From Brachionus manjavacas (lineage: Eukaryota > Rotifera > Eurotatoria > Ploima > Brachionidae), in the NCBI GenBank assembly GCA_019054805.1, contig JAHQIY010000023.1:496001-560000 (forward strand): a stretch of 64,000 nucleotides of DNA, written 5' to 3'. Each line of letters opens with the position of its first letter. Position 1 is the stretch's first letter. This document shows positions 14,050 through 28,090 of the stretch, in pieces. The notes beneath the pieces were generated by a model. That model saw only the letters and a list, made by a program, of their open reading frames with translations. It did no database searches and was not told where the DNA came from. The position numbers and the translations under genes were made by a program.

Positions 14050-15990
14050 TAAACAATTTCTCTTCTCAAATACAAGTTTTGAAATTGTATTACCATTTAC
14101 AGCTCGAAAGACTTGTTTTTATTAATCGTTAATTTAATTAATTAAGCTTCAGATAAAAATTAGGCTTTTGAATAAAATATAGTAAGACAATTTATCTTCT
14201 CTCGTTTAGATTTTGAAATTGTTTTACCATATGAAGCTCGAAAGCTTTGTTTTTATAAATCGCTAGTTTAATTATTTTAGCTTAAGATTATAATAAGGCT
14301 TTTGAATAAAATATAGTTAAACAATTTAACTTCTCTCGTACAGGTTATGAAATTGTTTAACCATTTGCAGCTTGAAGGCCTTGTTTTTATAAATCGTTAA
14401 GTTAATTAATTAAGCTTAAGATTATAATTGGGCTTTTGAATAAAATATAGTAAAACAAATTCTCTTCTCAAATACAAGTTTTGAAATTGTATTACCATTT
14501 ACAGCTCGAAAGCCTTGTTTTTATAAATCGTTATATCAATAAGTAAATGTGAAGATTAAAATCAGGCTTTTGAATAAAATATAGTAAGACAATTTATCTT
14601 CTCTCGTTTAGATTTTGAAATTGTTTAACCATATTAAGCTCGAAAGCTTTGTTTTTATAAATCGCTAGTTTAATTAATTTAGCTTAAGATTATAATAAGG
14701 CTTTTGAACAAAATATAGTTAAACAATTTAATTCTCTCGTACAGGTTATGAAATTGTTTAACCATATACAGCTCGAAAGATTTGTTTTAATTAATCGTTA
14801 ATTTAATTAATTAAGCTTCAGATTAAAATTAGGCTTTTGAATTTTAATATAGTGAGACAATTTCTCTTCTCTCAAACAAGTTATGAAATTGTTTAACCAT
14901 ATACAGCTCGAAAGCCTTGTTTTTATAAGTCGCTAGTTTAATTAATTTAGCTTAAGATTATAATAAGGCTTTTGAATAAAATAAAGTTAAACAATTTAAC
15001 TTCTCTCGTACAGGTTATGAAATTGTTTAACCATATACAGCTCGAAAGACTTGTTTTTATTAATCGTTAATTTAATTAATTAAGCTTCAGATTAAAATTA
15101 GGCTTTTGAATTTTAATATAGTGAGACAATTTCTCTTCTCTCAAACAAGTTATGAAATTGTTTAACCATATACAGCTCGAAAGCCTTGTTTTTATAAATC
15201 GCTAGTTTGATTAATTTAGCTTAAGATTATAATAAGGCTTTTGAATAAAATATAGTAAGACAATTTATCTTCTCTCGTTTAGATTTTGAAATTGTTTAAC
15301 CATATTAAGCTCGAAAGCTTTGTTTTTATAAATCGCTAGTTTAATTAATTTAGCTTAAGATTATAATAAGGCTTTTGAACAAAATATAGTTAAACAATTT
15401 AATTCTCTCGTACAGGTTATGAAATTGTTTAACCATATACAGCTCGAAAGACTTGTTTTAATTAATCGTTAATTTAATTAATTAAGCTTCAGATTAAAAT
15501 TAGGCTTTTGAATTTTAATATAGTGAGACAATTTCTCTTCTCTCAAACAAGTTATGAAATTGTTTAACCATATACAGCTCGAAAGCCTTGTTTTTATAAG
15601 TCGCTAGTTTAATTAATTTAGCTTAAGATTATAATAAGGCTTTTGAATAAAATATAGTTAAACAATTTAACTTCTCTCGTACAGGTTATGAAATTGTTTA
15701 ACCATATACAGCTCGAAAGACTTGTTTTTATTAATCGTTAATTTAATTAATTAAGCTTCAGATTAAAATTAGGCTTTTGAATTTTAATATAGTGAGACAA
15801 TTTCTCTTCTCTCAAACAAGTTATGAAATTGTTTAACCATATACAGCTCGAAAGCCTTGTTTTTATAAATCGTTTTATCAACAAGTAAAGCTTAAGATTA
15901 TAATTAGGCTTTTGAATAAAATAAAGTTAAACAATTTAACTTCTCTCGTACAGGTTATGAAATTGTTTAACCATTTACAGCTTGAAGGCC
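14050..15990 (+). repeat. Five-monomer (671 bp) tandem duplication within the satellite
   Basis: A rare spacer form, AATTCTCTCGTACAGG, which lacks the usual ACTT, occurs at 14,730 and 15,401, 671 bp apart. The monomers on both sides follow the same order. 671 is five monomers of about 134 bp. The outer limits given are approximate. Confidence 0.7.
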
Positions 15991-16299
15991 TTGTTTTTAT
16001 AAATCGTTAAGTTAATTAATTAAGCTTAAGATTATAATTAGGCTTTTGAATAAAATATAGTTAAACAATTTCTCTTCTCAAATACAAGTTTTGAAATTGT
16101 ATTACCATTTACAGCTCGAAAGACTTGTTTTTATTAATCGTTAATTTAATTAATTAAGCTTCAGATTAAAATTAGGCTTTTGAATAAAATATAGTAAGAC
16201 AATTTATCTTCTCTAAATCAAGTTTTGAAATTGTTTAACCATATACAGCTCGAAAGCTTTGTTTTTATAAATCGTTAAGTTAATTAATTAAGCTTAAGA

Positions 16300-19200
16300 T
16301 TATAATTAGGCTTTTGAATAAAATATAGTTAAACAATTTAACTTCTCTCGTACAGGTTATGAAATTGTTTAACCATTTACAGCTTGAAGGCCTTGTTTTT
16401 ATAAACCGTTTAGTCTATTATTTAATGTAAATATTAAAATTAGGCTTTTGAATAAAATATAGTTAAACAATTTAACTTCACTCATACAAGTTTTGGAATT
16501 GTTTAACCATTTCCTACTCGAAAGCCTTGTTTTTATAAAACGTTAAGTTTTTAAATTAAGCTAAAGATTAAAATAAGGCTTTCGAATAATATTTAGTTTA
16601 ACAATTTCAGTTCTCTGGTACAGGTTATGAAATTGTTTAACCATTTACAGCTTGAAGGCCTTGTTTTTATAAACCGTTTAGTCTATTATTTAATGTAAAT
16701 ATTAAAATTAGGCTTTTGAAAAAAATATTGTTAACAATTTCACTTCACTCATACAAGTTATGGAATTGTTTAACCATTTCCTACTCGAAAGCCTTGTTTT
16801 TATAATACGTTAAGTTTTTAAATTAAGCTAAAGATTAAAATAAGGCTTTGGAATAATATATAGTTTAACAATTTCAGTTCTCTGGTAGAGGTTATGAAAT
16901 TGTTTAACCATATACATCTCGAAAGACTTGTTTTTATTAATCGTTAATTTAATTAATTAAGCTAGTTTAAAATTAGGCTTTTGAATTTAATATAGTTAAA
17001 CAATTTCTCTTCTCAAATACAAGTTTTGAAATTGTATTACCATTTACAGCTCGAAAGCCTTGTTTTTATAAATCGTTATATCAATAAGTAAAGGTGAAGA
17101 TTAAAATCAGGCCTTTGAATAAAATATAGGAAGACAATTTATCTTCTCAAATACAAGTTTTGAAATTGTATTACCATTTACAGCTCGAAAGCCTTGTTTT
17201 TATAAATCGTTATATCAATAAGTAAAGGTGAAGATTAAAATCACGCCTTTGAATAAAATATAGGAAGACAATTTATCTTCTCTCGTTCAGGTTTTGAAAT
17301 TGTTTTACCATATGAAGCTCCAAAGCCTTGTTTTTATAAATCGTTAAGTTTATTAATTAAGCTTAAGATTATAATTAGGCTTTTAATTAAAATATAGTTA
17401 AACAATTTCTCTTCTCAAATACAAGTTTTGAAATTGTATTACCATTTACAGCTCGAAAGACTTGTTTTTATTAATCGTTAATTTAATTAATTAAGCTTCA
17501 GATAAAAATTAGGCTTTTGAATAAAATATAGTTAAACAATTTCTCTTCTCAATTACAAGTTTTGAAATTGTTTTACCATTTACAGCTCGAAAGCCTTGTT
17601 TTTTAAATCGTTAAGTTAATTAATTAAGCTTCAGATTAAAATTAGGCTTTTGAATAAAATATAGTAAGACAATTTATCTTCTCTCGTTTAGATTTTGAAA
17701 TTGTTTTACCATATGAAGCTCGAAAGCTTTGTTTTTATAAATCGCTAGTTTAATTAATTTAGCTTAAGATTATAATTAGGCTTTTGAATAAAATATAGTT
17801 AAACAATTTCTCTTCTCAAATACAAGTTTTGAAATTGTATTACCATTTACAGCTCGAAAGACTTGTTTTTATTAATCGTTAATTTAATTAATTAAGCTTC
17901 AGATTAAAATTAGGCTTTTGAATAAAATATAGTAAGACAATTTATCTTCTCTAAATCAAGTTTTGAAATTGTTTAACCATATACAGCTCGAAAGCTTTGT
18001 TTTTATAAATCGTTAAGTTAATTAATTAAGCTTAAGATTATAATTAGGCTTTTGAATAAAATATAGTTAAACAATTTAACTTCTCTCGTACAGGTTATGA
18101 AATTGTTTAACCATTTACAGCTTGAAGGCCTTGTTTTTATAAACCGTTTAGTCTATTATTTAATGTAAATATTAAAATTAGGCTTTTGAATAAAATATAG
18201 TTAAACAATTTAACTTCACTCATACAAGTTTTGGAATTGTTTAACCATTTCCTACTCGAAAGCCTTGTTTTTATAAAACGTTAAGTTTTTAAATTAAGCT
18301 AAAGATTAAAATAAGGCTTTCGAATAATATATAGTTTAACAATTTCAGTTCTCTGGTACAGGTTATGAAATTGTTTAACCATTTACAGCTTGAAGGCCTT
18401 GTTTTTATAAACCGTTTAGTCTATTATTTAATGTAAATATTAAAATTAGGCTTTTGAAAAAAATATTGTTAACAATTTCACTTCACTCATACAAGTTATG
18501 GAATTGTTTAACCATTTCCTACTCGAAAGCCTTGTTTTTATAATACGTTAAGTTTTTAAATTAAGCTAAAGATTAAAATAAGGCTTTGGAATAATATATA
18601 GTTTAACAATTTCAGTTCTCTGGTAGAGGTTATGAAATTGTTTAACCATATACAGCTCGAAAGACTTGTTTTTATTAATCGTTAATTTAATTAATTAAGC
18701 TTCAGATTAAAATTAGGCTTTTGAATTTAATATAGTTAAACAATTTCTCTTCTCAAATACAAGTTTTGAAATTGTATTACCATTTACAGCTCGAAAGCCT
18801 TGTTTTTATAAATCGTTATATCAATAAGTAAAGGTGAAGATTAAAATCAGGCCTTTGAATAAAATATAGGAAGACAATTTATCTTCTCAAATACAAGTTT
18901 TGAAATTGTATTACCATTTACAGCTCGAAAGCCTTGTTTTTATAAATCGTTATATCAATAAGTAAAGGTGAAGATTAAAATCAGGCCTTTGAATAAAATA
19001 TAGGAAGACAATTTATCTTCTCTCGTTCAGGTTTTGAAATTGTTTTACCATATGAAGCTCCAAAGCCTTGTTTTTATAAATCGTTAAGTTTATTAATTAA
19101 GCTTAAGATTATAATTAGGCTTTTAATTAAAATATAGTTAAACAATTTCTCTTCTCAAATACAAGTTTTGAAATTGTATTACCATTTACAGCTCGAAAGA

Positions 19201-19780
19201 CTTGTTTTTATTAATCGTTAATTTAATTAATTAAGCTTCAGATAAAAATTAGGCTTTTGAATAAAATATAGTTAAACAATTTCTCTTCTCAATTACAAGT
19301 TTTGAAATTGTTTTACCATTTACAGCTCGAAAGCCTTGTTTTTTTAAATCGTTAAGTTAATTAATTAAGCTTCAGATTAAAATTAGGCTTTTGAATAAAA
19401 TATAGTAAGACAATTTATCTTCTCTCGTTTAGATTTTGAAATTGTTTTACCATATGAAGCTCGAAAGCTTTGTTTTTATAAATCGCTAGTTTAATTAATT
19501 TAGCTTAAGATTATAATAAGGCTTTTGAATAAAATATAGTTAAACAATTTAACTTCTCTCGTACAGGTTATGAAATTGTTTAACCATTTACAGCTTGAAG
19601 GCCTTGTTTTTATAAATCGTTAAGTTAATTAATTAAGCTTAAGATTATAATTGGGCTTTTGAATAAAATATAGTAAAACAAATTCTCTTCTCAAATACAA
19701 GTTTTGAAATTGTATTACCATTTACAGCTCGAAAGCCTTGTTTTTATAAATCGTTATATCAATAAGTAGAGGTGAAGATT
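16300..19780 (+). repeat. Thirteen-monomer (1,738 bp) tandem duplication
   Basis: The CCGTTTAGTC variant occurs at about 16,406 and 18,144, and the GGCTTTTGAAAAAAAT variant at 16,711 and 18,449. Both pairs are 1,738 bp apart, which is 13 monomers. The monomer order matches over most of both copies, including a shared CTCCAAAGCC variant at about 17,320 and 19,058. Limits are approximate. Confidence 0.85.
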
Positions 19781-22700
19781 AAAATCAGGCTTTTGAATAA
19801 AATATAGTGAGACAATTTATCTTCTCTCGTTCAGGTTTTGAAATTGTTTAACCATATACAGCTCGAAAGCCTTGTTTTTATAAATCGCTAGTTTTATTAA
19901 TTTAGCTTAATATTATAAAAAGGCTTTTGAATAAAATATAGTTAAACAATTTAATTCTCTCGTACAGGTTATGAAATTGTTTAACCATATACAGCTCGAA
20001 AGACTTGTTTTTATTAATCGTTAATTTAATTAATTAAGCTTCAGATTAAAATTAGGCTTTTGAATTTTAATATAGTGAGACAATTTCTCTTCTCTCAAAC
20101 AAGTTATGAAATTGTTTAACCATATACAGCTCGAAAGCCTTGTTTTTATAAATCGCTAGTTTAATTAATTTAGCTTAAGATTATAATAAGGCTTTTGAAT
20201 AAAATATAGTTAAACAATTTAACTTCTCTCGTACAGGTTATGAAATTGTTTAACCATATACAGCTCGAAAGACTTGTTTTTATTAATCGTTAATTTAATT
20301 AATTAAGCTTCAGATTAAAATTAGGCTTTTGAATTTTAATATAGTGAGACAATTTCTCTTCTCTCAAACAAGTTATGAAATTGTTTAACCATATACAGCT
20401 CGAAAGCCTTGTTTTTATAAATCGCTAGTTTGATTAATTTAGCTTAAGATTATAATAAGGCTTTTGAATAAAATATAGTTAAACAATTTAACTTCTCTCG
20501 TACAGGTTATGAAATTGTTTAACCATTTACAGCTTGAAGGCCTTGTTTTTATAAATCGTTTAGTCTATTATTTAATGTAAATATTAAAATTAGGCTTTTG
20601 AAAAAAATATTGTTAACAATTTCACTTCACTCATACAAGTTATGGAATTGTTTAACCATTTCCTACTCGAAAGCCTTGTTTTTATAAAACGTTAAGTTTT
20701 TAAATTAAGCTAAAGATTAAAATAAGGCTTTCGAATAATATTTAGTTTAACAATTTCAGTTCTCTGGTACAGGTTATGAAATTGTTTAACCATTTACAGC
20801 TTGAAGGCCTTGTTTTTATAAACCGTTTAGTCTATTATTTAATGTAAATATTAAAATTAGGCTTTTGAAAAAAATATTGTTAACAATTTCACTTCACTCA
20901 TACAAGTTATGGAATTGTTTAACCATTTCCTACTCGAAAGCCTTGTTTTTATAATACGTTAAGTTTTTAAATTAAGCTAAAGATTAAAATAAGGCTTTGG
21001 AATAATATATAGTTTAACAATTTCAGTTCTCTGGTAGAGGTTATGAAATTGTTTAACCATATACAGCTCGAAAGACTTGTTTTTATTAATCGTTAATTTA
21101 ATTAATTAAGCTTCAGATTAAAATTAGGCTTTTGAATTTAATATAGTTAAACAATTTCTCTTCTCAAATACAAGTTTTGAAATTGTATTACCATTTACAG
21201 CTCGAAAGCCTTGTTTTTATAAATCGTTATATCAATAAGTAAAGGTGAAGATTAAAATCAGGCCTTTGAATAAAATATAGGAAGACAATTTATCTTCTCA
21301 AATACAAGTTTTGAAATTGTATTACCATTTACAGCTCGAAAGCCTTGTTTTTATAAATCGTTATATCAATAAGTAAAGGTGAAGATTAAAATCAGGCCTT
21401 TGAATAAAATATAGGAAGACAATTTATCTTCTCTCGTTCAGGTTTTGAAATTGTTTTACCATATGAAGCTCGAAAGCCTTGTTTTTATAAATCGTTAAGT
21501 TTATTAATTAAGCTTAAGATTATAATTAGGCTTTTGATTAAAATATAGTTAAACAATTTCTCTTCTCAAATACAAGTTTTGAAATTGTATTACCATTTAC
21601 AGCTCGAAAGACTTGTTTTTATTAATCGTTAATTTAATTAATTAAGCTTCAGATAAAAATTAGGCTTTTGAATAAAATATAGTTAAACAATTTCTCTTCT
21701 CAATTACAAGTTTTGAAATTGTATTACCATTTACAGCTCGAAAGCCTTGTTTTTTTAAATCGTTAAGTTAATTAATTAAGCTTCAGATTAAAATTAGGCT
21801 TTTGAATAAAATATAGTAAGACAATTTATCTTCTCTCGTTTAGATTTTGAAATTGTTTTACCATATGAAGCTCGAAAGCTTTGTTTTTATAAATCGCTAG
21901 TTTAATTAATTTAGCTTAAGATTATAATAAGGCTTTTGAATAAAATATAGTTAAACAATTTAACTTCTCTCGTACAGGTTATGAAATTGTTTAACCATTT
22001 ACAGCTTGAAGGCCTTGTTTTTATAAATCGTTAAGTTAATTAATTAAGCTTAAGATTATAATTGGGCTTTTGAATAAAATATAGTAAAACAAATTCTCTT
22101 CTCAAATACAAGTTTTGAAATTGTATTACCATTTACAGCTCGAAAGCCTTGTTTTTATAAATCGTTATATCAATAAGTAGAGGTGAAGATTAAAATCAGG
22201 CTTTTGAATAAAATATAGTGAGACAATTTATCTTCTCTCGTTCAGGTTTTGAAATTGTTTAACCATATACAGCTCGAAAGCCTTGTTTTTATAAATCGCT
22301 AGTTTTATTAATTTAGCTTAATATTATAAAAAGGCTTTTGAATAAAATATAGTTAAACAATTTAATTCTCTCGTACAGGTTATGAAATTGTTTAACCATA
22401 TACAGCTCGAAAGACTTGTTTTTATTAATCGTTAATTTAATTAATTAAGCTTCAGATTAAAATTAGGCTTTTGAATTTTAATATAGTGAGACAATTTCTC
22501 TTCTCTCAAACAAGTTATGAAATTGTTTAACCATATACAGCTCGAAAGCCTTGTTTTTATAAATCGCTAGTTTAATTAATTTAGCTTAAGATTATAATTA
22601 GGCTTTTGAATAAAATATAGTTAAACAATTTAACTTCTCTCGTACAGGTTATGAAATTGTTTAACCATATACAGCTCGAAAGACTTGTTTTTATTAATCG

Positions 22701-22880
22701 TTAATTTAATTAATTAAGCTTCAGATTAAAATTAGGCTTTTGAATTTTAATATAGTGAGACAATTTCTCTTCTCTCAAACAAGTTATGAAATTGTTTAAC
22801 CATTTACAGCTCGAAAGATTTGTTTTTATTAATCGTTAATTTAATTAATTAAGCTTCAGATTAAAATTAGGCTTTTGAAT
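18050..22880 (+). repeat. Eighteen-monomer (2,411 bp) tandem duplication overlapping the 1,738 bp one
   Basis: Diagnostic variants are offset by exactly 2,411 bp: the GGCTTTTGAAAAAAAT form at 18,449 and 20,860, and the TTAATTCTCTCG form at 19,951 and 22,362. 2,411 is 18 monomers. The block overlaps the second copy of the 1,738-bp duplication, so the two amplification steps are nested. Limits are approximate. Confidence 0.85.
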
Positions 22881-24329
22881 AAAATATAGTAAGACAATTT
22901 ATCTTCTCTAATTCAAGTTTTGAAATTGTTTAACCATATACAGCTCGAAAGCTTTGTTTTTATAAATCGTTAAGTTAATTAATTAAGCTTAAGATTATAA
23001 TTAGGCTTTTGAATAAAAAATAGTTAAACAATTTAACATCTCTCGTACAGGTTATGAAATTGTTTAACCATTTACAGCTTGAAGGCCTTGTTTTTATAAA
23101 CCGTTTAGTCTATTATTTAATGTAAATTTTAAAATTAGGCTTTTGAAAAAAATATTGTTAACAATTTCACTTCACTCATACAAGTTATGGAATTGTTTAA
23201 CCATTTCCTACTCGAAAGCCTTGTTTTTATAAAACGTTAAGTTTTTAAATTAAGCTAAAGATTAAAATAAGGCTTTCGAATAATATATAGTTTAACAATT
23301 TCAGTTCTCTGGTAGAGGTTATGAAATTGTTTTACCATATTCTACTCGAAAGCCTTATTTTTATAAACCGTTTAGTCTATTATTTAATGTAAATATTAAA
23401 ATTAGGCTTTTGAATAAAATATTGTTAAACAATTTCAGTTCTCTGTTAGAGGTTATGAAATTGTTTTACTATATTCTACTCGAAAGCCTTATTTTTATAT
23501 ATCGTTTAGTCAATTATTTAATGAAAATATTAAAATTAGGCCTTGGAATAAAGTATAGTTAAACAATTTCAGTTCTCTGGTAGAGGTTATGAAATTGTTT
23601 TACCATTTTCTACTCGAAAGCCTTATTTTTATAAATCGTTTAGTCAATTATTTAATGTAAAAATTAAAATTAGGATTTTGAATAAAATTTAGTTAAACAA
23701 TTTCAGTTCTCTGGTAGAGGTTATGAAATTGTTTAACCATATTTTACTCGAAAGCCTTGTTTTTATAAATCGTTTAGTAAATTAGTTAATGAAAAAATTA
23801 AAATTTGGCTTTTGAATAAAATATAGTTAAACAATTTCACTTTTCTCGTACAGGTTATGAAATTGTTTAACCATTTAAAGCTTGAAGGCCTTGTTTTTAT
23901 GAATCGTTAAGTTAATTAATTAAGCTTCAGATTAAAATTAGGCTTTTGAATAAAATATAGTGAGACAATTTCTCTTCTCTCAAACAAGTTATGAAATTGT
24001 TTAACCATACACAGCTCGAAAGCCTTGTTTTTATAAATCGCTAGTTTAATTAATTTAGCTTCAGATTATAAAAAGGCTTTTGAATAAAATATAGTTAAAC
24101 AATTTCATTTCTCTCGTAAAGGTTTTGATATTGTTTAGCCATATACAGCTTGAAGGCCTTGTTTTTATGAATCGTTAAGTTAATTAATTAAGCTTCAGAT
24201 TAAAATTTGGCTTTTGAATAAAATATAGTTAAACAATTTCATTTCTCTCGTAAAGGTTTTGAAATTGTTTAACCATATGAAGCTCGAAAGCTTTGTTTTT
24301 ATAAATCGTTTTATCAACAAGTAAAGCTT

Positions 24330-27300
24330 AAGATTATAATAAGGCTTTTGAATAAAATATAGTTAAACAATTTAACTTCTCTCGTACAGGTTATGAAATT
24401 GTTTAACCATTTACAGCTTGAAGGCCTTGTTTTTATAAATCGTTAAGTTAATTAATTAAGCTTAAGATTATAATTAGGCTTTTGAATAAAATATAGTTAA
24501 ACAATTTCTCTTCTCAAATACAAGTTTTGAAATTGTATTACCATTTACAGCTCGAAAGACTTGTTTTTATTAATCGTTAATTTAATTAATTAAGCTTCAG
24601 ATTAAAATTAGGCTTTTGAATAAAATATAGTAAGACAATTTATCTTCTCTAATTCAAGTTTTGAAATTGTTTAACCATATACAGCTCGAAAGCTTTGTTT
24701 TTATAAATCGTTATATCAACAAGTAAAGCTTAAGATTATAATTAGGCTTTTGAATAAAATATAGTTAAACAATTTAACTTCTCTCGTACAGGTTATGAAA
24801 TTGTTTAACCATTTACAGCTTGAAGGCCTTGTTTTTATAAATCGTTAAGTTAATTAATTAAGCTTAAGATTATAATTAGGCTTTTGAATAAAATATAGTT
24901 AAACAATTTCTCTTCTCAAATACAAGTTTTGAAATTGTATTACCATTTACAGCTCGAAAGACTTGTTTTTATTAATCGTTAATTTAATTAATTAAGCTTC
25001 AGATTAAAATTAGGCTTTTGAATAAAATATAGTAAGACAATTTATCTTCTCTAATTCAAGTTTTGAAATTGTTTAACCATATACAGCTCGAAAGCTTTGT
25101 TTTTATAAATCGTTATATCAACAAGTAAAGCTTAAGATTATAATTAGGCTTTTGAATAAAATATAGTTAAACAATTTAACTTCTCTCGTACAGGTTATGA
25201 AATTGTTTAACCATTTACAGCTTGAAGGCCTTGTTTTTATAAATCGTTAAGTTAATTAATTAAGCTTAAGATTATAATTAGGCTTTTGAATAAAATATAG
25301 TTAAACAATTTCTCTTCTCAAATACAAGTTTTGAAATTGTATTACCATTTACAGCTCGAAAGACTTGTTTTTATTAATCGTTAATTTAATTAATTAAGCT
25401 TCAGATTAAAATTAGGCTTTTGAATAAAATATAGTAAGACAATTTATCTTCTCTAATTCAAGTTTTGAAATTGTTTAACCATATACAGCTCGAAAGCTTT
25501 GTTTTTATAAATCGTTATATCAACAAGTAAAGCTTAAGATTATAATTAGGCTTTTGAATAAAATATAGTTAAACAATTTAACTTCTCTCGTACAGGTTAT
25601 GAAATTGTTTAACCATTTACAGCTTGAAGGCCTTGTTTTTATAAATCGTTAAGTTAATTAATTAAGCTTAAGATTATAATTAGGCTTTTGAATAAAATAT
25701 AGTTAAACAATTTCTCTTCTCAAATACAAGTTTTGAAATTGTATTACCATTTACAGCTCGAAAGACTTGTTTTTATTAATCGTTAATTTAATTAATTAAG
25801 CTTCAGATTAAAATTAGGCTTTTGAATAAAATATAGTAAGACAATTTATCTTCTCTAATTCAAGTTTTGAAATTGTTTAACCATATACAGCTCGAAAGCT
25901 TTGTTTTTATAAATCGTTATATCAACAAGTAAAGCTTAAGATTATAATTAGGCTTTTGAATAAAATATAGTTAAACAATTTAACTTCTCTCGTACAGGTT
26001 ATGAAATTGTTTAACCATTTACAGCTTGAAGGCCTTGTTTTTATAAATCGGTAAGTTAATTAATTAAGCTTAAGATTATAATTAGGCTTTTGAATAAAAT
26101 ATAGTTAAACAATTTCTCTTCTCAAATACAAGTTTTGAAATTGTATTACCATTTACAGCTCGAAAGACTTGTTTTTATTAATCGTTAATTTAATTAATTA
26201 AGCTTCAGATTAAAATTAGGCTTTTGAATAAAATATAGTAAGACAATTTATCTTCTCTAATTCAAGTTTTGAAATTGTTTAACCATATACAGCTCGAAAG
26301 CTTTGTTTTTATAAATCGTTATATCAACAAGTAAAGCTTAAGATTATAATTAGGCTTTTGAATAAAATATAGTTAAACAATTTAACTTCTCTCGTACAGG
26401 TTATGAAATTGTTTAACCATTTACAGCTTGAAGGCCTTGTTTTTATAAATCGTTAAGTTAATTAATTAAGCTTAAGATTATAATTAGGCTTTTGAATAAA
26501 ATATAGTTAAACAATTTCTCTTCTCAAATACAAGTTTTGAAATTGTATTACCATTTACAGCTCGAAAGACTTGTTTTTATTAATCGTTAATTTAATTAAT
26601 TAAGCTTCAGATTAAAATTAGGCTTTTGAATAAAATATAGTAAGACAATTTATCTTCTCTAATTCAAGTTTTGAAATTGTTTAACCATATACAGCTCGAA
26701 AGCTTTGTTTTTATAAATCGTTATATCAACAAGTAAAGCTTAAGATTATAATTAGGCTTTTGAATAAAATATAGTTAAACAATTTAACTTCTCTCGTACA
26801 GGTTATGAAATTGTTTAACCATTTACAGCTTGAAGGCCTTGTTTTTATAAATCGTTAAGTTAATTAATTAAGCTTAAGATTATAATTAGGCTTTTGAATA
26901 AAATATAGTTAAACAATTTAACTTCTCTCGTACAGGTTATGAAATTGTTTAACCATTTACAGCTTGAAGGCCTTGTTTTTATTAATCGTTAATTTAATTA
27001 GTTAAGCTTCAGATTAAAATTAGGCTTTTGAATAAAATATAGTTAAACAATTTCTCTTCTCAAATACAAGTTTTGAAATTGTATTACCATTTACAGCTCG
27101 AAAGACTTGTTTTTATTAATCGTTAATTTAATTAGTTAAGCTTCAGATTAAAATTAGGCTTTTGAATAAAATATAGTAAGACAATTTATCTTCTCTAATT
27201 CAAGTTTTGAAATTGTTTAACCATATACAGCTCGAAAGCTTTGTTTTTATAAATCGTTATATCAACAAGTAAAGCTTAAGATTATAATTAGGCTTTTGAA

Positions 27301-28090
27301 TAAAATATAGTTAAACAATTTAACTTCTCTCGTACAGGTTATGAAATTGTTTAACCATTTACAGCTTGAAGGCCTTGTTTTTATAAATCGTTAAGTTAAT
27401 TAATTAAGCTTAAGATTATAATTAGGCTTTTGAATAAAATATAGTTAAACAATTTCTCTTCTCAAATACAAGTTTTGAAATTGTATTACCATTTACAGCT
27501 CGAAAGACTTGTTTTTATTAATCGTTAATTTAATTAATTAAGCTTCAGATTAAAATTAGGCTTTTGAATAAAATATAGTAAGACAATTTATCTTCTCTAA
27601 TTCAAGTTTTGAAATTGTTTAACCATATACAGCTCGAAAGCTTTGTTTTTATAAATCGTTATATCAACAAGTAAAGCTTAAGATTATAATTAGGCTTTTG
27701 AATAAAATATAGTTAAACAATTTAACTTCTCTCGTACAGGTTATGAAATTGTTTAACCATTTACAGCTTGAAGGCCTTGTTTTTATAAATCGTTAAGTTA
27801 ATTAATTAAGCTTAAGATTATAATTAGGCTTTTGAATAAAATATAGTTAAACAATTTCTCTTCTCAAATACAAGTTTTGAAATTGTATTACCATTTACAG
27901 CTCGAAAGACTTGTTTTTATTAATCGTTAATTTAATTAGTTAAGCTTCAGATTAAAATTAGGCTTTTGAATAAAATATAGTAAGACAATTTATCTTCTCT
28001 AATTCAAGTTTTGAAATTGTTTAACCATATACAGCTCGAAAGCTTTGTTTTTATAAATCGTTATATCAACAAGTTAAGCTTAAGATTATA
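24330..28090 (+). repeat. 402-bp three-monomer higher-order repeat, near-identical copies
   Basis: The word TTATATCAAC recurs at 24,711, 25,113, 25,515, 25,917, 26,319, 26,721, 27,257, 27,659 and 28,061. The interval is exactly 402 bp, except one of 536 bp (402 plus one monomer). Each 402-bp unit holds three distinguishable monomers with the spacers CGTACAGG, AAATACAAG and AATTCAAG. Copies differ only at scattered single bases, such as GGTAAG for GTTAAG near 26,050 and TTAGTTAAG for TTAATTAAG near 27,000. This is the freshest amplification seen in the window. Confidence 0.95.

Larger units (their letters stand above)
11240..24329 (+). repeat. Satellite array, subfamily 2 (ACAGCT type) with interspersed subfamily 1 islands
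   Basis: Same monomer framework, but CCTACTCGAAAGCC is replaced by ACAGCTCGAAAGCC, ACAGCTTGAAGGCC or GAAGCTCGAAAGCC, and the variable part by TTAATTAATTAAGCTTAAGA. Spacers fall into several types, including CTCTCGTACAGG, CTCAAATACAAG, CTCTCGTTCAGG and CTCTCAAACAAG. Islands of CCTACTC monomers sit near 13.05-13.56, 16.40-16.93, 18.14-18.65, 20.53-21.05 and 23.09-23.86 kb. An early three-monomer block repeats every 402 bp (the CTTCTCACTT word at 11,651, 12,053 and 12,455). Confidence 0.93.
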
